A stretch of 44,483 bases of DNA from HKCCE3408 sp039191215 (GTDB lineage: Bacteria > Pseudomonadota > Alphaproteobacteria > Rhodobacterales > Rhodobacteraceae): contig JBCCXT010000032.1 in the NCBI GenBank assembly GCA_039191215.1, positions 1-44,483 on the forward strand, given 5' to 3'. The notes under the pieces are model-generated. The model had not been told where the DNA came from. It did no database searches and worked only from the letters and a program-made list of their open reading frames with translations. Both the position numbers and the translations under genes were made by a program. This document shows, in pieces, positions 9,483 to 17,698 of this stretch (positions are counted from its first letter, which is position 1; each line of letters begins with the position of its first letter).

Positions 9483-9905
9483 TCAAGCGAGCCGCAAGTG
9501 ACGCCGGGCAGGAATTGCCATCATCATCCCTGCGGCCATCGCGGCTAAAAACAACACCGCCATCGGCCCGCCCCAGACAAGGGCCGCCAATGCCGGGCCG
9601 GGGCAGAGGCCCACCAACCCCCAACCGGCGCCAAACAGGAGCGCGCCCAGCACCAGGTCGCGCCCGATCTCGCGCTTCGGCGCGGCCGGGAACGCCCCTC
9701 CTGCAATCGGGCCGCTCCAGCGGCGGCTCAGCCGCCAGGCCAGCGCCATGGGCAAGATTGCACCGGCAAGGACAAATGCCAGCGTCGGATCCCAGGCGCC
9801 GAGGATGTCCAGCCAGCCTTGCACTTTCGATGTGTCGGTCATGCCAGATATCACAAGGCCAAGGCCAAATAGGCTTCCTGCAGCAAAGGCCAGCGCGACA
9901 CGCAT
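9483..9905 (-). CDS. YeeE/YedE family sulfur-transport protein, second half-transporter
   Basis: A 140-aa membrane protein with several hydrophobic helices. It carries the family block LFGLGLVISGMTDTSKVQGW near the N-terminus and GLVGLCPGPALAAL with the conserved Cys near the C-terminus. The ATG at 9905 overlaps the TGA of the upstream half-transporter (TGATG), so translation is coupled. YeeE/YedE proteins move thiosulfate or related sulfur species. Here the usual single long protein is encoded as two halves, as in other alphaproteobacterial sulfide-response operons. Confidence 0.9.
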   Translation of the reverse strand: MRVALAFAAGSLFGLGLVISGMTDTSKVQGWLDILGAWDPTLAFVLAGAILPMALAWRLSRRWSGPIAGGAFPAAPKREIGRDLVLGALLFGAGWGLVGLCPGPALAALVWGGPMAVLFLAAMAAGMMMAIPARRHLRLA

Positions 9906-10336
9906 CAGATCACCCCCAGCCCATGCCGGAGCAGGCCTACCGTCGCCATTCCGGCGCAAAGAAAAAGTACCGTAGCCACAATCGCACGCAACGACAGGCG
10001 GGAGATACCGCAGACACCGTGCCCGGACGTACAGCCATTGCCAAGCCGGGTGCCGATGCCAACCAAAAGCCCTGCCAGAACCACAAGTCCGGCATTGACG
10101 GTCAGATTCGTCTCCGGCGCGCCAAAAATCACCACGGCCAGGGCAGGCATTCCGATGAGCCCAACGAGGAAGCCCAATTTCTCAAGCCGTTCGGTGCCGC
10201 GCGCCGAGCCATCGATGAGTGATCCCAATATCCCGCTCGCCCCCATGATGCGGCCCGTCCCGAGCAGCAAAATCGCCCCGGCTGTGCCGATCATGATCCC
10301 TCCCAGAAGGCCCCAGAGATATGCCTCATTCATCAT
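9905..10336 (-). CDS. YeeE/YedE family sulfur-transport protein, first half-transporter
   Basis: A 143-aa polytopic membrane protein. The signature NGCTSGHGVCGISRLS holds the two cysteines thought to relay sulfur through the channel. Start ATGATG at 10336 follows the stop of the MBL-fold gene with no gap (TGAATGATG), so the operon is tightly coupled. It works with the second half-transporter encoded just downstream. Confidence 0.91.
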   Translation of the reverse strand: MMNEAYLWGLLGGIMIGTAGAILLLGTGRIMGASGILGSLIDGSARGTERLEKLGFLVGLIGMPALAVVIFGAPETNLTVNAGLVVLAGLLVGIGTRLGNGCTSGHGVCGISRLSLRAIVATVLFLCAGMATVGLLRHGLGVI

Positions 10337-11200
10337 TCAGATCCGGTTTAGCGGCACCTTTAGATAGGTGGTGCCATTATCTTCGGCCTCGGGCATGTTT
10401 CCTGCCCGCATGTTCACTTGTATCGACGGCAGGATCAGCCTCGGCATGCCCAGCTTGGCATCGCGTGTCGTGCGCAGGGCGACAAAATCCTCCATTGGCC
10501 GGCCCTCACCGACATGGATGTTGAGCGCCTTTTGCTCACCGACTGTTGTTTCCCAGGCAAATTCGTCGCGGCCCGGCGCCTTGTAGTCATGCCCGACAAA
10601 TATGCGCGTCTCATCCGGCAGGGCCAGAATGCGTTGGATCGAGCCATAAAGCGCCTCGGCCGAGCCGCCGGGAAAATCGCAGCGCGCGGTGCCGAAATCG
10701 GGCATAAATAGCGTGTCTCCAACAAACGCGGCATCGCCAATGACATAGGTCAGGCAGGCTGGTGTGTGGCCTGGTGTGTGCAGGATGTCGGCCCGCATCT
10801 GGCCAATATGGATCGCATCCCCGTCTTTGAACAGAGCGTCAAACTGACTGCCATCGCGCTGGAAGTCGGTACCTTCGTTGAATATTTTTCCAAACGTGTC
10901 CTGGACGGTTGTTATCTCAGCGCCTATCCCGATCCGGCCGCCCAATCGTTCCTGCAGATAGGGCGCTGCGCTCAAGTGGTCGGCGTGCACGTGCGATTCC
11001 AGGATCCACTGAACGTCGAGCCCTTGCTCGGTCACAAAGGCCGCAATCTGATCCGCGCTGGCTGTCTCGGTACGCCCAGCAGCTGCGTCGTAATCAAGCA
11101 CGCTGTCAATAATCGCGGCCGCCCGGCCCTCAGGCTCAGCGGCGACATACGATACTGTGTTGGTGGCGGCGTCGAAAAACGCGGTCACGCGTGGTGTCAT
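10337..11200 (-). CDS. MBL-fold persulfide dioxygenase-like hydrolase
   Basis: A 287-aa metallo-beta-lactamase-fold protein of the ETHE1/Blh sulfur dioxygenase group, expected to oxidise glutathione persulfide to sulfite. Metal ligands are visible in ESHVHADHLSA (His70, His72, Asp74, His75), HTPGHTPACL (His145) and GDTLFMPDFG (Asp162). The block TARCDFPGGS resembles the Arg-Asp segment of sulfur dioxygenases. The ATG at 11200 has ggag 9 bases upstream; the track frame is 11 codons longer without support. It is the first gene of the sulfide operon. No BigR-type ArsR regulator lies next to it in this window. Confidence 0.9.
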   Translation of the reverse strand: MTPRVTAFFDAATNTVSYVAAEPEGRAAAIIDSVLDYDAAAGRTETASADQIAAFVTEQGLDVQWILESHVHADHLSAAPYLQERLGGRIGIGAEITTVQDTFGKIFNEGTDFQRDGSQFDALFKDGDAIHIGQMRADILHTPGHTPACLTYVIGDAAFVGDTLFMPDFGTARCDFPGGSAEALYGSIQRILALPDETRIFVGHDYKAPGRDEFAWETTVGEQKALNIHVGEGRPMEDFVALRTTRDAKLGMPRLILPSIQVNMRAGNMPEAEDNGTTYLKVPLNRI

Positions 11201-11330
11201 CCCTGGGTCTCCTTCATCCCATGTCTGGTCCAAAGGTTACCACAAGGGGATGCCCCTGCCACGCTCTTGGCGCAACCTGTCCATTGGGTCTGGTTTTTCG
11301 ACATTATCGGCCAGACTGGCGCCGATCAGT

Positions 11331-11354
11331 GGCCAATCAGGGTGACAATTGGCC
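11331..11354. promoter_or_regulatory. 7-bp inverted repeat in the divergent promoter of the sulfide operon
   Basis: GGCCAAT, 10 bases, ATTGGCC lies between the MBL-fold gene and the small acidic-protein gene. It is a candidate binding site for a dimeric regulator. The spacing of 17 bp between arm starts fits one to two helical turns, but no known box is recognised. Confidence 0.3.
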
Positions 11355-11392
11355 GTTTGAGCAATATACTTGCACGTGAGGAGGAACGACCG

Positions 11393-11557
11393 ATGCCCCA
11401 GCCGTCCGAACCCCCAATAGTACCTGAGCCTGCCAACACAAAACCTGCCGCGACCGCATCCATCGCATCGACAAAAGCTACGCCGCACAAGTACTACGCG
11501 CCGCAAGCGGTTGATGACGATGATGAGGAAGACTTTTTCGACAACATGCCGGTTTGA
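11393..11557 (+). CDS. small acidic hypothetical protein, 54 aa
   Basis: Supported by a strong ribosome binding site (gaggagg, 8 bases before the ATG). The first half is Pro/Ala/Thr-rich and looks disordered. The second half has KYYAPQAVDDDDEEDFFDNM, an acidic tail with aromatic residues. No signal peptide or membrane segment is present and no family is recognised. It is divergent from the sulfide operon and convergent with the 71-aa membrane protein gene, whose stop lies 6 bases from its own. Confidence 0.6.
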   Translation: MPQPSEPPIVPEPANTKPAATASIASTKATPHKYYAPQAVDDDDEEDFFDNMPV

Positions 11558-11562
11558 ATGCG

Positions 11563-11778
11563 TCAGGCCAGCATGACAGCCAGCACAACTGACATCAGCC
11601 CAAGCGCGGACAACAAAAGCGCCCCCATGTTAAGCGCCACCACCCGTTGAAGCCGGGATTTCAGTTCTGCGTCCTCCAGGCCGGATCGGCGCAGGCGCAG
11701 GGCCACGACAATGCAGAAAATCACGATGCACAGCCCCAAAAGGGTGAGCGCTGTGCCTGTCCAGACCAGCCATGTCAT
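11563..11778 (-). CDS. small membrane protein, 71 aa, two predicted helices
   Basis: Two hydrophobic segments, near residues 4-27 and 49-70, are joined by a charged linker (RLRRSGLEDAELKSRLQRV). The ATG at 11778 has ggaggc about 9 bases upstream; the longer frame back to 11919 overlaps the gapR start and is rejected. I know no function for it. It sits head to head with gapR. Confidence 0.72.
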   Translation of the reverse strand: MTWLVWTGTALTLLGLCIVIFCIVVALRLRRSGLEDAELKSRLQRVVALNMGALLLSALGLMSVVLAVMLA

Positions 11779-11903
11779 CGATCCTGCCTCCGCGTCCCCC
11801 GATCGCGGCGTAGCTATCCACAACTCAAAGGCCGCGCAAGGCTTGTGGTGGGTGCCCGCGCGGGATAAATCATCGCCCTGCAGAACCGCTTGGGGACCTT
11901 CCG

Positions 11904-12170
11904 ATGGATGATCAACCACACGCCGCGTCCGACACCTACAGGGTAACCGCAGATGAGCTGCGCCAGTTCATTGAACGGTTTGAACGGCTGGAAGCGGAGA
12001 AACAGGATATTGCCGATCAGCAGAAAGAGGTGATGGCAGAGGCCAAGGGCCGCGGCTATGACACGAAAGTCATGCGCAAAGTCATCGCGCTGCGCAAACG
12101 CGATGCCGACGATATTGCTGAGGAAGAAGCGGTTTTGGAGATGTACAAAGAAGCACTCGGCATGCGTTGA
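11904..12170 (+). CDS. gapR: DUF2312 nucleoid-associated protein GapR
   Basis: An 88-aa DUF2312 protein. In Caulobacter the family member GapR binds overtwisted DNA ahead of replication and transcription and helps topoisomerases. The signature FIERFERLEAEKQDIADQQK is a coiled coil, followed by KEVMAEAKGRGYDTKVMRKV and IALRKRD, and the length is the usual one. The ATG at 11904 follows a weak purine stretch (accttccg) but the family start matches. The gene is monocistronic and is divergent from the small membrane protein gene. Confidence 0.93.
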   Translation: MDDQPHAASDTYRVTADELRQFIERFERLEAEKQDIADQQKEVMAEAKGRGYDTKVMRKVIALRKRDADDIAEEEAVLEMYKEALGMR

Positions 12171-12221
12171 ACTGGTCGTTAGTCGCCCGTATGCACTGGC
12201 CGCCAGGTCCCTGCGCGCAGG

Positions 12222-13097
12222 TTACGGCGTTATGAAATCGACGTCTTCGATCTCGGCCACCCGCTCCATATCCGCATCGTAATTTTGCGACATCTCTTCG
12301 ACCATGTTGGCCGTCCAGCCGGGTGCGACCAATTCCTCTTCCATCGCGTCGCTGCGCACGTATTTGTCCAAAAACGCGGCAACCACGCGGCGGCGCTGGT
12401 ATTCATTGTCGGGTTTGTGTTTCGCGAGATACGCCATCAGGCGCCGGTAGCCGCCAGGCTCCATGATCGTCTGGACCAGATCCTCGCGCCCCTCCAACCC
12501 TTCCGGCCCAGGAATACCCGCCATGGCGGCCATAACCTCGGACCAGATCAACGGCGTGTCCTCGTTGCACCAAACGGTGATGCGCGCAGAGGGATGAGCC
12601 CGGCGCAACCGGGTCAGCGTCTCAGACCAGCGCACGTTAAGCGGGTCCATATTGTCTGTGAATTCAGAAAAATCGGAAAACCGCGAGGCACGGAAAAGCG
12701 CCGGGATAAGCGTGGCCGGATCGCGCATGCCGATGAAAAACTCGGTCTCTGCAAGCGGAAAGAGGTTGCGCAAAAGGCGCGTGCGCCGCTCAATCATCGG
12801 CCAAACCCGGTGCGCTTGCACAACCAGTCGGTTGATGCAGATGAACCGCGCATCCGACAGTACGAGGCGCTGGACGTTGTCCTCATCGGCAATGGAGTCG
12901 AGGATTTGCATTTGCATCGGCGTATCTGCCGGCTGTCCTTCGAGCGACCGCGCGGTTTCGCGCAAGAAGCTGCGATAGCGGCCTGGCGGCGGCACAACAG
13001 TGCCGACATTCATCAGCCGCGCACGATTTTTCAGCAATGATTTGATGAGCAAATTGTCGTCGGTGCAGGGGGCGCCGAGGTGATAGACGACTTGCAT
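12222..13097 (-). CDS. conserved hypothetical protein, 291 aa
   Basis: A soluble protein without a signal peptide or membrane helix. It begins MQVVYHLGAPCTDDNLLIKS, followed by LLKNRARLMNVGTVVPPPGR, and has a central block ETEFFIGMRDPATLIPALFR. The opening VVYHLGAP with a later PG-Y-R segment is loosely like sulfotransferase-type P-loop proteins, but I cannot confirm that. The ATG at 13097 was chosen because the 41 extra upstream residues in the open frame run back towards the tRNA gene and look non-coding. It is likely a roseobacter-conserved protein of unknown role. Confidence 0.78.
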   Translation of the reverse strand: MQVVYHLGAPCTDDNLLIKSLLKNRARLMNVGTVVPPPGRYRSFLRETARSLEGQPADTPMQMQILDSIADEDNVQRLVLSDARFICINRLVVQAHRVWPMIERRTRLLRNLFPLAETEFFIGMRDPATLIPALFRASRFSDFSEFTDNMDPLNVRWSETLTRLRRAHPSARITVWCNEDTPLIWSEVMAAMAGIPGPEGLEGREDLVQTIMEPGGYRRLMAYLAKHKPDNEYQRRRVVAAFLDKYVRSDAMEEELVAPGWTANMVEEMSQNYDADMERVAEIEDVDFITP

Positions 13098-13221
13098 GGG
13101 CGTGATGACTGCTCTGGTGGTTTTAATCTGCGTTAACCTATAGGAGGCTTCGGGCGCGCGCAATTCGACCGTTAAGGCAGCTTGCCAGGCCCGTTTGCCT
13201 AGCGTAAGAGCCTCTCTCACT

Positions 13222-13297
13222 GCCCCTATAGCTCAGCTGGTAGAGCATCTGATTTGTAATCAGAGGGTCCGCGGTTCGAGTCCGTGTGGGGGCACCA
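13222..13297 (+). tRNA. tRNA-Thr (anticodon TGT)
   Basis: A full 76-base cloverleaf with encoded CCA. The acceptor stem GCCCCTA pairs with TGGGGGC. The D arm is GCTCAGCTGGTAGAGC, and the anticodon stem TCTGA/TCAGA has loop TTTGTAA with anticodon TGT at 13255-13257. The T arm has loop TTCGAGT. It reads ACA threonine codons. The sequence on its 3' side is AT-richer and mostly non-coding. Confidence 0.97.
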
Positions 13298-14210
13298 CAA
13301 ATCTCTACAACCACACGATTTAATTTGAAAAATTGATCTAATGAGATTTCGGCCCCCGCCCCCCGTTTAGTCCACGCGTTTTGAGGTGATACCATGTTCC
13401 CGCATGGTGCTAAGTGAGAATGTGATCTTTAATTGTTTTACCGGATTCGACTCCTACTGGGATCTGTGGCCTGGCCATCACTCAGATTCGACCCCTTCCA
13501 AATTTTATGATATATTCCAATTATTTGGATACCGAATACGACGTCCCAGCATATGCGTTAAAGAGCCTTATCGAACGGTACGGCCTGCCTGCCGATAGCG
13601 ATCAGACCGTAAGAACTATTCTTGCCACTCTCAGCGGCGACGACGCAGTTGAAGAGCGCCAGGTTTTTGCCAGAAACTGTTATCGCAACGACCCGAACGA
13701 CCCTCGCTACGACGCCAATGGACAGTCTTTCCCGCGTGTGAGTAAAGGCGCCTATGTGGCCGGCGCGTCGATCAAATTTGGCGGTATCGCGCCGTTTGCG
13801 CTACCGTGAGCTGCTCTCGGGGGATTTGTCGAAACCTAAGGGCATCGCGTTGCGCTCCAATCACAGAGACGTCGTGATGTGGATAACGGCAAGCGTCAGA
13901 CTGGTTGCAATTGTAGACCGTTACGAATGTTGCTTCTGTTTTTTCACCTTTTGCTCGCACGACAAGCTTTGGGTGCAATCAAAGGGTTGGGTCGGACGGC
14001 GTTCTTGGTAGATTGTTTACGTGTTACCCGTGTTGTGACCGTGTGATGGGGCTACCTATAGGCTGGAATAAACCTGTTCGGCGAGGCCTATAGCTTGTCT
14101 CGCACTGTGTCGCGATCTGCGGTTCAGCCAATCCTGCCCCGATACCGCATGGAATAGGTCAATAAAGGACCCAGCTGGTGCAGGCGGAATGCTTCCGCTT
14201 TGAGCCCCGG
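13298..14210. other. AT-richer, gene-poor stretch behind tRNA-Thr
   Basis: About 0.9 kb that is visibly less GC-rich than its surroundings and has no convincing gene except a doubtful 100-aa frame at 13507. It contains the inverted repeat CTATAGGC/GCCTATAG around 14060-14095. I find no integrase, no repeat of the tRNA 3' end and no transposon ends. It may be a decayed insertion next to the tRNA gene. Confidence 0.4.
13507..13809 (+). CDS. doubtful hypothetical protein, 100 aa
   Basis: An open frame with rather protein-like composition (for example SLIERYGLPADSDQTVRTIL and CYRNDPNDPRYDANGQSF). It has no ribosome binding site, and its codon use (AGA, ATA, TTA, CTA) is unlike neighbouring genes. 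The frame stays open for at least 20 codons upstream of the ATG, so it may be the tail of a truncated gene. No family is recognised. Confidence 0.28.
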   Translation: MIYSNYLDTEYDVPAYALKSLIERYGLPADSDQTVRTILATLSGDDAVEERQVFARNCYRNDPNDPRYDANGQSFPRVSKGAYVAGASIKFGGIAPFALP

Positions 14211-14306
14211 TTAGCCTGTTGTTGCTTTTACTGCCAAGGCCAGCGACATGGCTGCAACCAAGATGATCAATTGCGTAGGCCCGGGGCGTCTAATGGTACG
14301 TCTCAT
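14211..14306 (-). CDS. 31-aa membrane peptide coupled to hmuS
   Basis: The ATG overlaps the TGA of hmuS (ATGA). A gaggcga ribosome binding site lies 10 bases upstream, inside the end of hmuS. The peptide has a basic, proline-containing N-terminus (MRRTIRRPGPTQ) followed by one hydrophobic helix (LIILVAAMSLALAV) and a short polar tail, so a single-span inner-membrane peptide is expected. It is far too short for ordinary gene callers. It does not resemble HemP/HmuP. A role with the heme system is inferred only from position and coupling. Confidence 0.5.
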   Translation of the reverse strand: MRRTIRRPGPTQLIILVAAMSLALAVKATTG

Positions 14307-15370
14307 TGTCGGGTCGCCTCTAAGTTGTTGTTGGTGGATAGAGTTTTGGCCATGGCAGCAAACGCCGTGCTGTGATCCGGGCCACTTTCTTTGCGCAGCC
14401 CGAAGCACTGCAAGATCAGCCGGCCTTCTGCGTCAAACGCTTCCAAAGACGTCGCGGGCCCGCGTTTTGCCGGCTTCTCAACCAACCAGAGCTCGGCGAT
14501 GTGATCCGCCCTGAGGTGGAGATTGAAATCCGGGTCCATCACATTCTGCCACGGCCCCATCGGCATCAGCCGGTCGATCGGCCCGGAATGGATTTGGATG
14601 CAGCCGCGATTGCCGACAAAGATCATCACCGGTGTGCCACTCTCACTGAGCGCTTCGAGCGCGTCATTCAATGCGGTAGGCACGAGCGCTTGGGCAAACG
14701 GCGCGCCGACAATACGGTAGGCGCCCAAGCGGTTCATCTTGAGCTTTGCTGTGAGGCGCATGAATTGATGCGTGTCGCTCAGCTTTGCCCATTCCCGGCG
14801 CAGAATGTCAGTTTTCGATTCGTCAGCTTTTGGTGCTTCGACTGCTGAACGGGGGCTCAGCCCAGGTGTGCTGGACGCGTGCGGTACGGCAAGCTCGGCA
14901 ACGAGCTTGTGCCAGGCGTCCAGGTCGGATGTATCGCGCAGGATAACCTTGTGCACCGCATCTCCGGCGGCATCAAAGATTTGCAGCGAATGCCGGGTCT
15001 GGCCATCGGGGCCGAGCTTGTTGACGGCATAGGCGTGTTGCCAATGCTTCGGGAAGATGCGCAAATCGATGGCATCAGCCAGAACCATCGCGGCGTGGTC
15101 CCCGGCATGGTAATTGGCATATGTGCCGATTTTCTCATGCACGGCGCTGATGTTGCGGGTCAGTGCCATGACCTCGCCCAACGCACAAATTGCGGGCATC
15201 AGCTTGTCAGGATGGGCTTCAACTGCAACGCTGCCATGGCCGATATGGGCTGCAACCAACGCGCCCTCGGCGATCCCGAGCTTGTCCGCCAGGTCCCTTG
15301 GCCGGGCCTTTGGGTTCTCAAAGACCTGCGAGCGTATCGCATCGGGCGTGTAGGCAACTTGCTGCTCCAT
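14303..15370 (-). CDS. hmuS: hemin-degrading/heme-trafficking factor HmuS (HemS/ChuS family)
   Basis: A cytoplasmic protein of 355 aa, the usual size for the two-repeat HemS/HmuS/ChuS family, which binds heme delivered by the HmuTUV importer and degrades it or hands it on. Typical blocks are KARPRDLADKLGIAEGALVA at the start and VMALTRNISAVHEKIGTYAN in the first repeat. The second repeat has TPVMIFVGNRGCIQIHSG, followed by MGPWQNVMDPDFNLHLRADH. The ATG at 15370 has aaggag 12 bases upstream. It is divergent from the heme receptor gene, with a RirA-like TGA-N9-TCA site between them, so it is probably iron-repressed. Confidence 0.94.
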   Translation of the reverse strand: MEQQVAYTPDAIRSQVFENPKARPRDLADKLGIAEGALVAAHIGHGSVAVEAHPDKLMPAICALGEVMALTRNISAVHEKIGTYANYHAGDHAAMVLADAIDLRIFPKHWQHAYAVNKLGPDGQTRHSLQIFDAAGDAVHKVILRDTSDLDAWHKLVAELAVPHASSTPGLSPRSAVEAPKADESKTDILRREWAKLSDTHQFMRLTAKLKMNRLGAYRIVGAPFAQALVPTALNDALEALSESGTPVMIFVGNRGCIQIHSGPIDRLMPMGPWQNVMDPDFNLHLRADHIAELWLVEKPAKRGPATSLEAFDAEGRLILQCFGLRKESGPDHSTAFAAMAKTLSTNNNLEATRQ

Positions 15371-15478
15371 CCCGCAGGCAACTCCTTGATAATTCGTCTG
15401 ATTAATCCTGATCTGGCGGAGCCGTCGGGCCGGGCTAGCGGCTGTGGCTGTGTTGACACACCCCGCACGGCCGGTAGT

Positions 15479-15493
15479 TGACAGTTTTAGTCA
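15479..15493. promoter_or_regulatory. candidate RirA iron-responsive box between hmuS and the heme receptor
   Basis: TGA-CAGTTTTAG-TCA fits the alphaproteobacterial iron-rhodo box (TGA-N9-TCA). With flanks it reads TTGA-N9-TCAGG, identical in the arms to the site in the SIP/hmuT promoter. It is 109 bases from hmuS and 133 bases from the receptor start, within the 255-base divergent region. A lone TGA-N9-TCA is common by chance; position and the shared flanks are what support it. Confidence 0.55.
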
Positions 15494-15625
15494 GGTGTTT
15501 TAGCCATTGCAATAGCATTTGACGCCAAGGTCCACTGGGTGGGTCGCTTTGGCGCACATGGGCGAGCGCGAGTAATCGACCAGCCAGCCAAGGGACAATC
15601 AAACAAAACTGCACGTGGGGGAACG

Positions 15626-17683
15626 ATGTCGTATGCATCGCCGCGCGTTTGGCTTGGTCTGACCACGGCGTTGGTTGCGGCTAACCCGGCCATCGCGCAG
15701 AATATAGGGACGCCATTGGGACGGGTGGTCCTTGGTTGGGGAACGGAACAGGTGGCGCTTGATACGCCCCAGGCCACAACGGTCATCGACCAGACAGAGA
15801 TCGAACAACAACAGGCAACGACTGTGGGCGAGTTTTTCGACCAAGTGCCCGGTGTTGAGGCGATCGGTTCTGATAGGGTTTTGGGCCAAACCTTCAATAT
15901 CAGGGGTTTTGGTGATGTGCCCGCAGGCGACGAAGGCCGGGTTATCGTACAGCAAGACGGCGCGACACAATATTATGAGCAGTATCGCATCGGGTCGTTT
16001 TTTGGCGATCCGTCTGTCTTCTGTAATATCGAGGTGCTTCGTGGGCCGGCATCTGCGACGCTGTATGGCGGCGGCGCCATTGGCGGTGTTGTGCGATTTG
16101 AAACCTGCACCGCGCGCGACTACCTCGAGCCGGGCGAAGTTAGCCAGCTTCGCTTCACGCTTGGCGGAGAGACCAATGGAGATGGGCGTCGCGCCACTAT
16201 TGCTTATGCTGCGGCGCCGTCAGAGGATTTAGAGCTTCTCTTCAACGTCACATATCGCGACTCCGAAAACTATGTTGACGGGGATGGCACCGAGATAGGC
16301 GGGTCGGCCTTCGATGCTCTGACTGGTCTAATCAGTGCTGTTGTGCATCTAGAAGGAAATCGCCAACTGAGATTTTCGTATGAGCGCTGGAATAGCGACC
16401 TCGACGACACGGCTTATGAGCAAACCGGCACCAGCAATTTTGGTATGTTTCTCAATGCATTTGGGAATGTCGATCGAGACACGACCGATCAGACGCTTTC
16501 TGCAAGATACGAAAGTCCGGAAGCCTTTGGCGATCTTGAGGTTACGTTTGCCTATGCCATGTCATCGGTTGAGCAAACGAATGCGACCGATCCGTTTGGA
16601 TTTGGCGGCATCCTTTTCGAAGATACCGATTATGGCTACACAAACGTTTCACTGGATGCGCGTGTCGCAAATGAAGGCCTGCAATTTGGAAATCTTGATG
16701 CGACGCTAATCTACGGTGCAACTTTGTACCATCAGGACCGCGAGGCTGAAACGGCTGCCGGTGATTTGGTCGGCTTCCATCCGGAAGGCACCCTGACGAG
16801 GTTGGCCCTTTTCGGTCAAGCAGAGGTCGACTATGGGAACGGCTTGGTTTTGATCCCGGGTCTGCGTGTTGAATATGCCATGCACCAGCCAGGCCGGGAT
16901 GATCCCGCTCAAACCATTGATACGAGAGAAGAAGTTAACGTCTTCACGGTATCACCCAAGCTTGCATTCACGTATGACGTGAACACCGAATGGGGTGTGT
17001 TTGGCTCGATTTCGCAAACACAACGCGCGCCCAACCTCGATGAATACTATTCATATCTCAGTGGAGCGGGCGCACCGGTATTACCGGCAACGGACCTTGA
17101 TCCCGAAACTGCGCGCAGCGTTGAGCTTGGCTTCACCTATTCGACTGGTGGCCTTGGTGGGCAAAACGATGCGTTGGATCTAAGGGCCACCGCCTTTTAT
17201 TCGCGCGTCGATGACATAATCGAAACAAATCCGGCAGCTTCGGCGACAGAGCCCAGCCACATCAACGCGGGAGAAGCGGAATTCTTTGGCTTTGAATTCG
17301 AAGCGGCGTACGAGTCTGAGCAGTTTTTCGCCCGGACACATTTCTCATCCATCAGCGGTCGGAACTTGACCACAGATGAGATTTGGGACCAGACCCCACA
17401 GCAAAATCTGGGGTTCACCGTTGGCGGGCGCATCCCGGATATCGGGCTGGAATATGGCTGGCGGGCTAATTTCTACAATGACATCGAAGTCGATGGGGAC
17501 CGGTTCGGCGACTACCAAGTGCATGATATCTTTGTCGATTGGCGACCTGAGGGCGGTCTGCTCGAAGGGTCGTCGGTGCAGTTCGGCATCGATAATGTCT
17601 TTGACACAACATACCAAAACAGCCTCGATGATGAGCTTGGGCGGGGACGCTCGTTCCGCCTCACAGCTCTTCGCGAGTTCTAA
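15626..17683 (+). CDS. hmuR: TonB-dependent heme receptor (HmuR-like)
   Basis: A 685-aa outer-membrane beta-barrel receptor for heme or heme proteins. A signal peptide precedes AIAQ near residue 25. The plug domain contains FDQVPGVEAIGSDRVLGQTF, then NIRGFG and IEVLRGPASATLYGGGAIGG. The extracellular block TQRAPNLDEYYSYLSGAG resembles the FRAP...NPNL heme-receptor motif, with NPNL weakened to PATDLDPET. The protein ends RSFRLTALREF, with the C-terminal Phe expected for barrel insertion. The ATG at 15626 follows gtgggggaacg. The exbB/exbD/tonB genes follow on the same strand. Confidence 0.92.
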   Translation: MSYASPRVWLGLTTALVAANPAIAQNIGTPLGRVVLGWGTEQVALDTPQATTVIDQTEIEQQQATTVGEFFDQVPGVEAIGSDRVLGQTFNIRGFGDVPAGDEGRVIVQQDGATQYYEQYRIGSFFGDPSVFCNIEVLRGPASATLYGGGAIGGVVRFETCTARDYLEPGEVSQLRFTLGGETNGDGRRATIAYAAAPSEDLELLFNVTYRDSENYVDGDGTEIGGSAFDALTGLISAVVHLEGNRQLRFSYERWNSDLDDTAYEQTGTSNFGMFLNAFGNVDRDTTDQTLSARYESPEAFGDLEVTFAYAMSSVEQTNATDPFGFGGILFEDTDYGYTNVSLDARVANEGLQFGNLDATLIYGATLYHQDREAETAAGDLVGFHPEGTLTRLALFGQAEVDYGNGLVLIPGLRVEYAMHQPGRDDPAQTIDTREEVNVFTVSPKLAFTYDVNTEWGVFGSISQTQRAPNLDEYYSYLSGAGAPVLPATDLDPETARSVELGFTYSTGGLGGQNDALDLRATAFYSRVDDIIETNPAASATEPSHINAGEAEFFGFEFEAAYESEQFFARTHFSSISGRNLTTDEIWDQTPQQNLGFTVGGRIPDIGLEYGWRANFYNDIEVDGDRFGDYQVHDIFVDWRPEGGLLEGSSVQFGIDNVFDTTYQNSLDDELGRGRSFRLTALREF

Positions 17684-17698
17684 GATGGGAAACAAACC

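Noticed and set aside
13123..13136. CtrA-like TTAA-N6-TTAA upstream of the 291-aa conserved gene
   Set aside because: CtrA sites have a 7-base spacer; here it is 6, and no other CtrA feature is present.
13138..13395. An 85-aa minus-strand frame (contains ICGAPTRTRTADPLITNQ)
   Set aside because: It is the translated complement of the tRNA-Thr gene, a well-known false gene.
14055..14096. CTATAGGC/GCCTATAG inverted repeat as a mobile-element end
   Set aside because: Only 8-bp arms, no transposase and no target duplication nearby.
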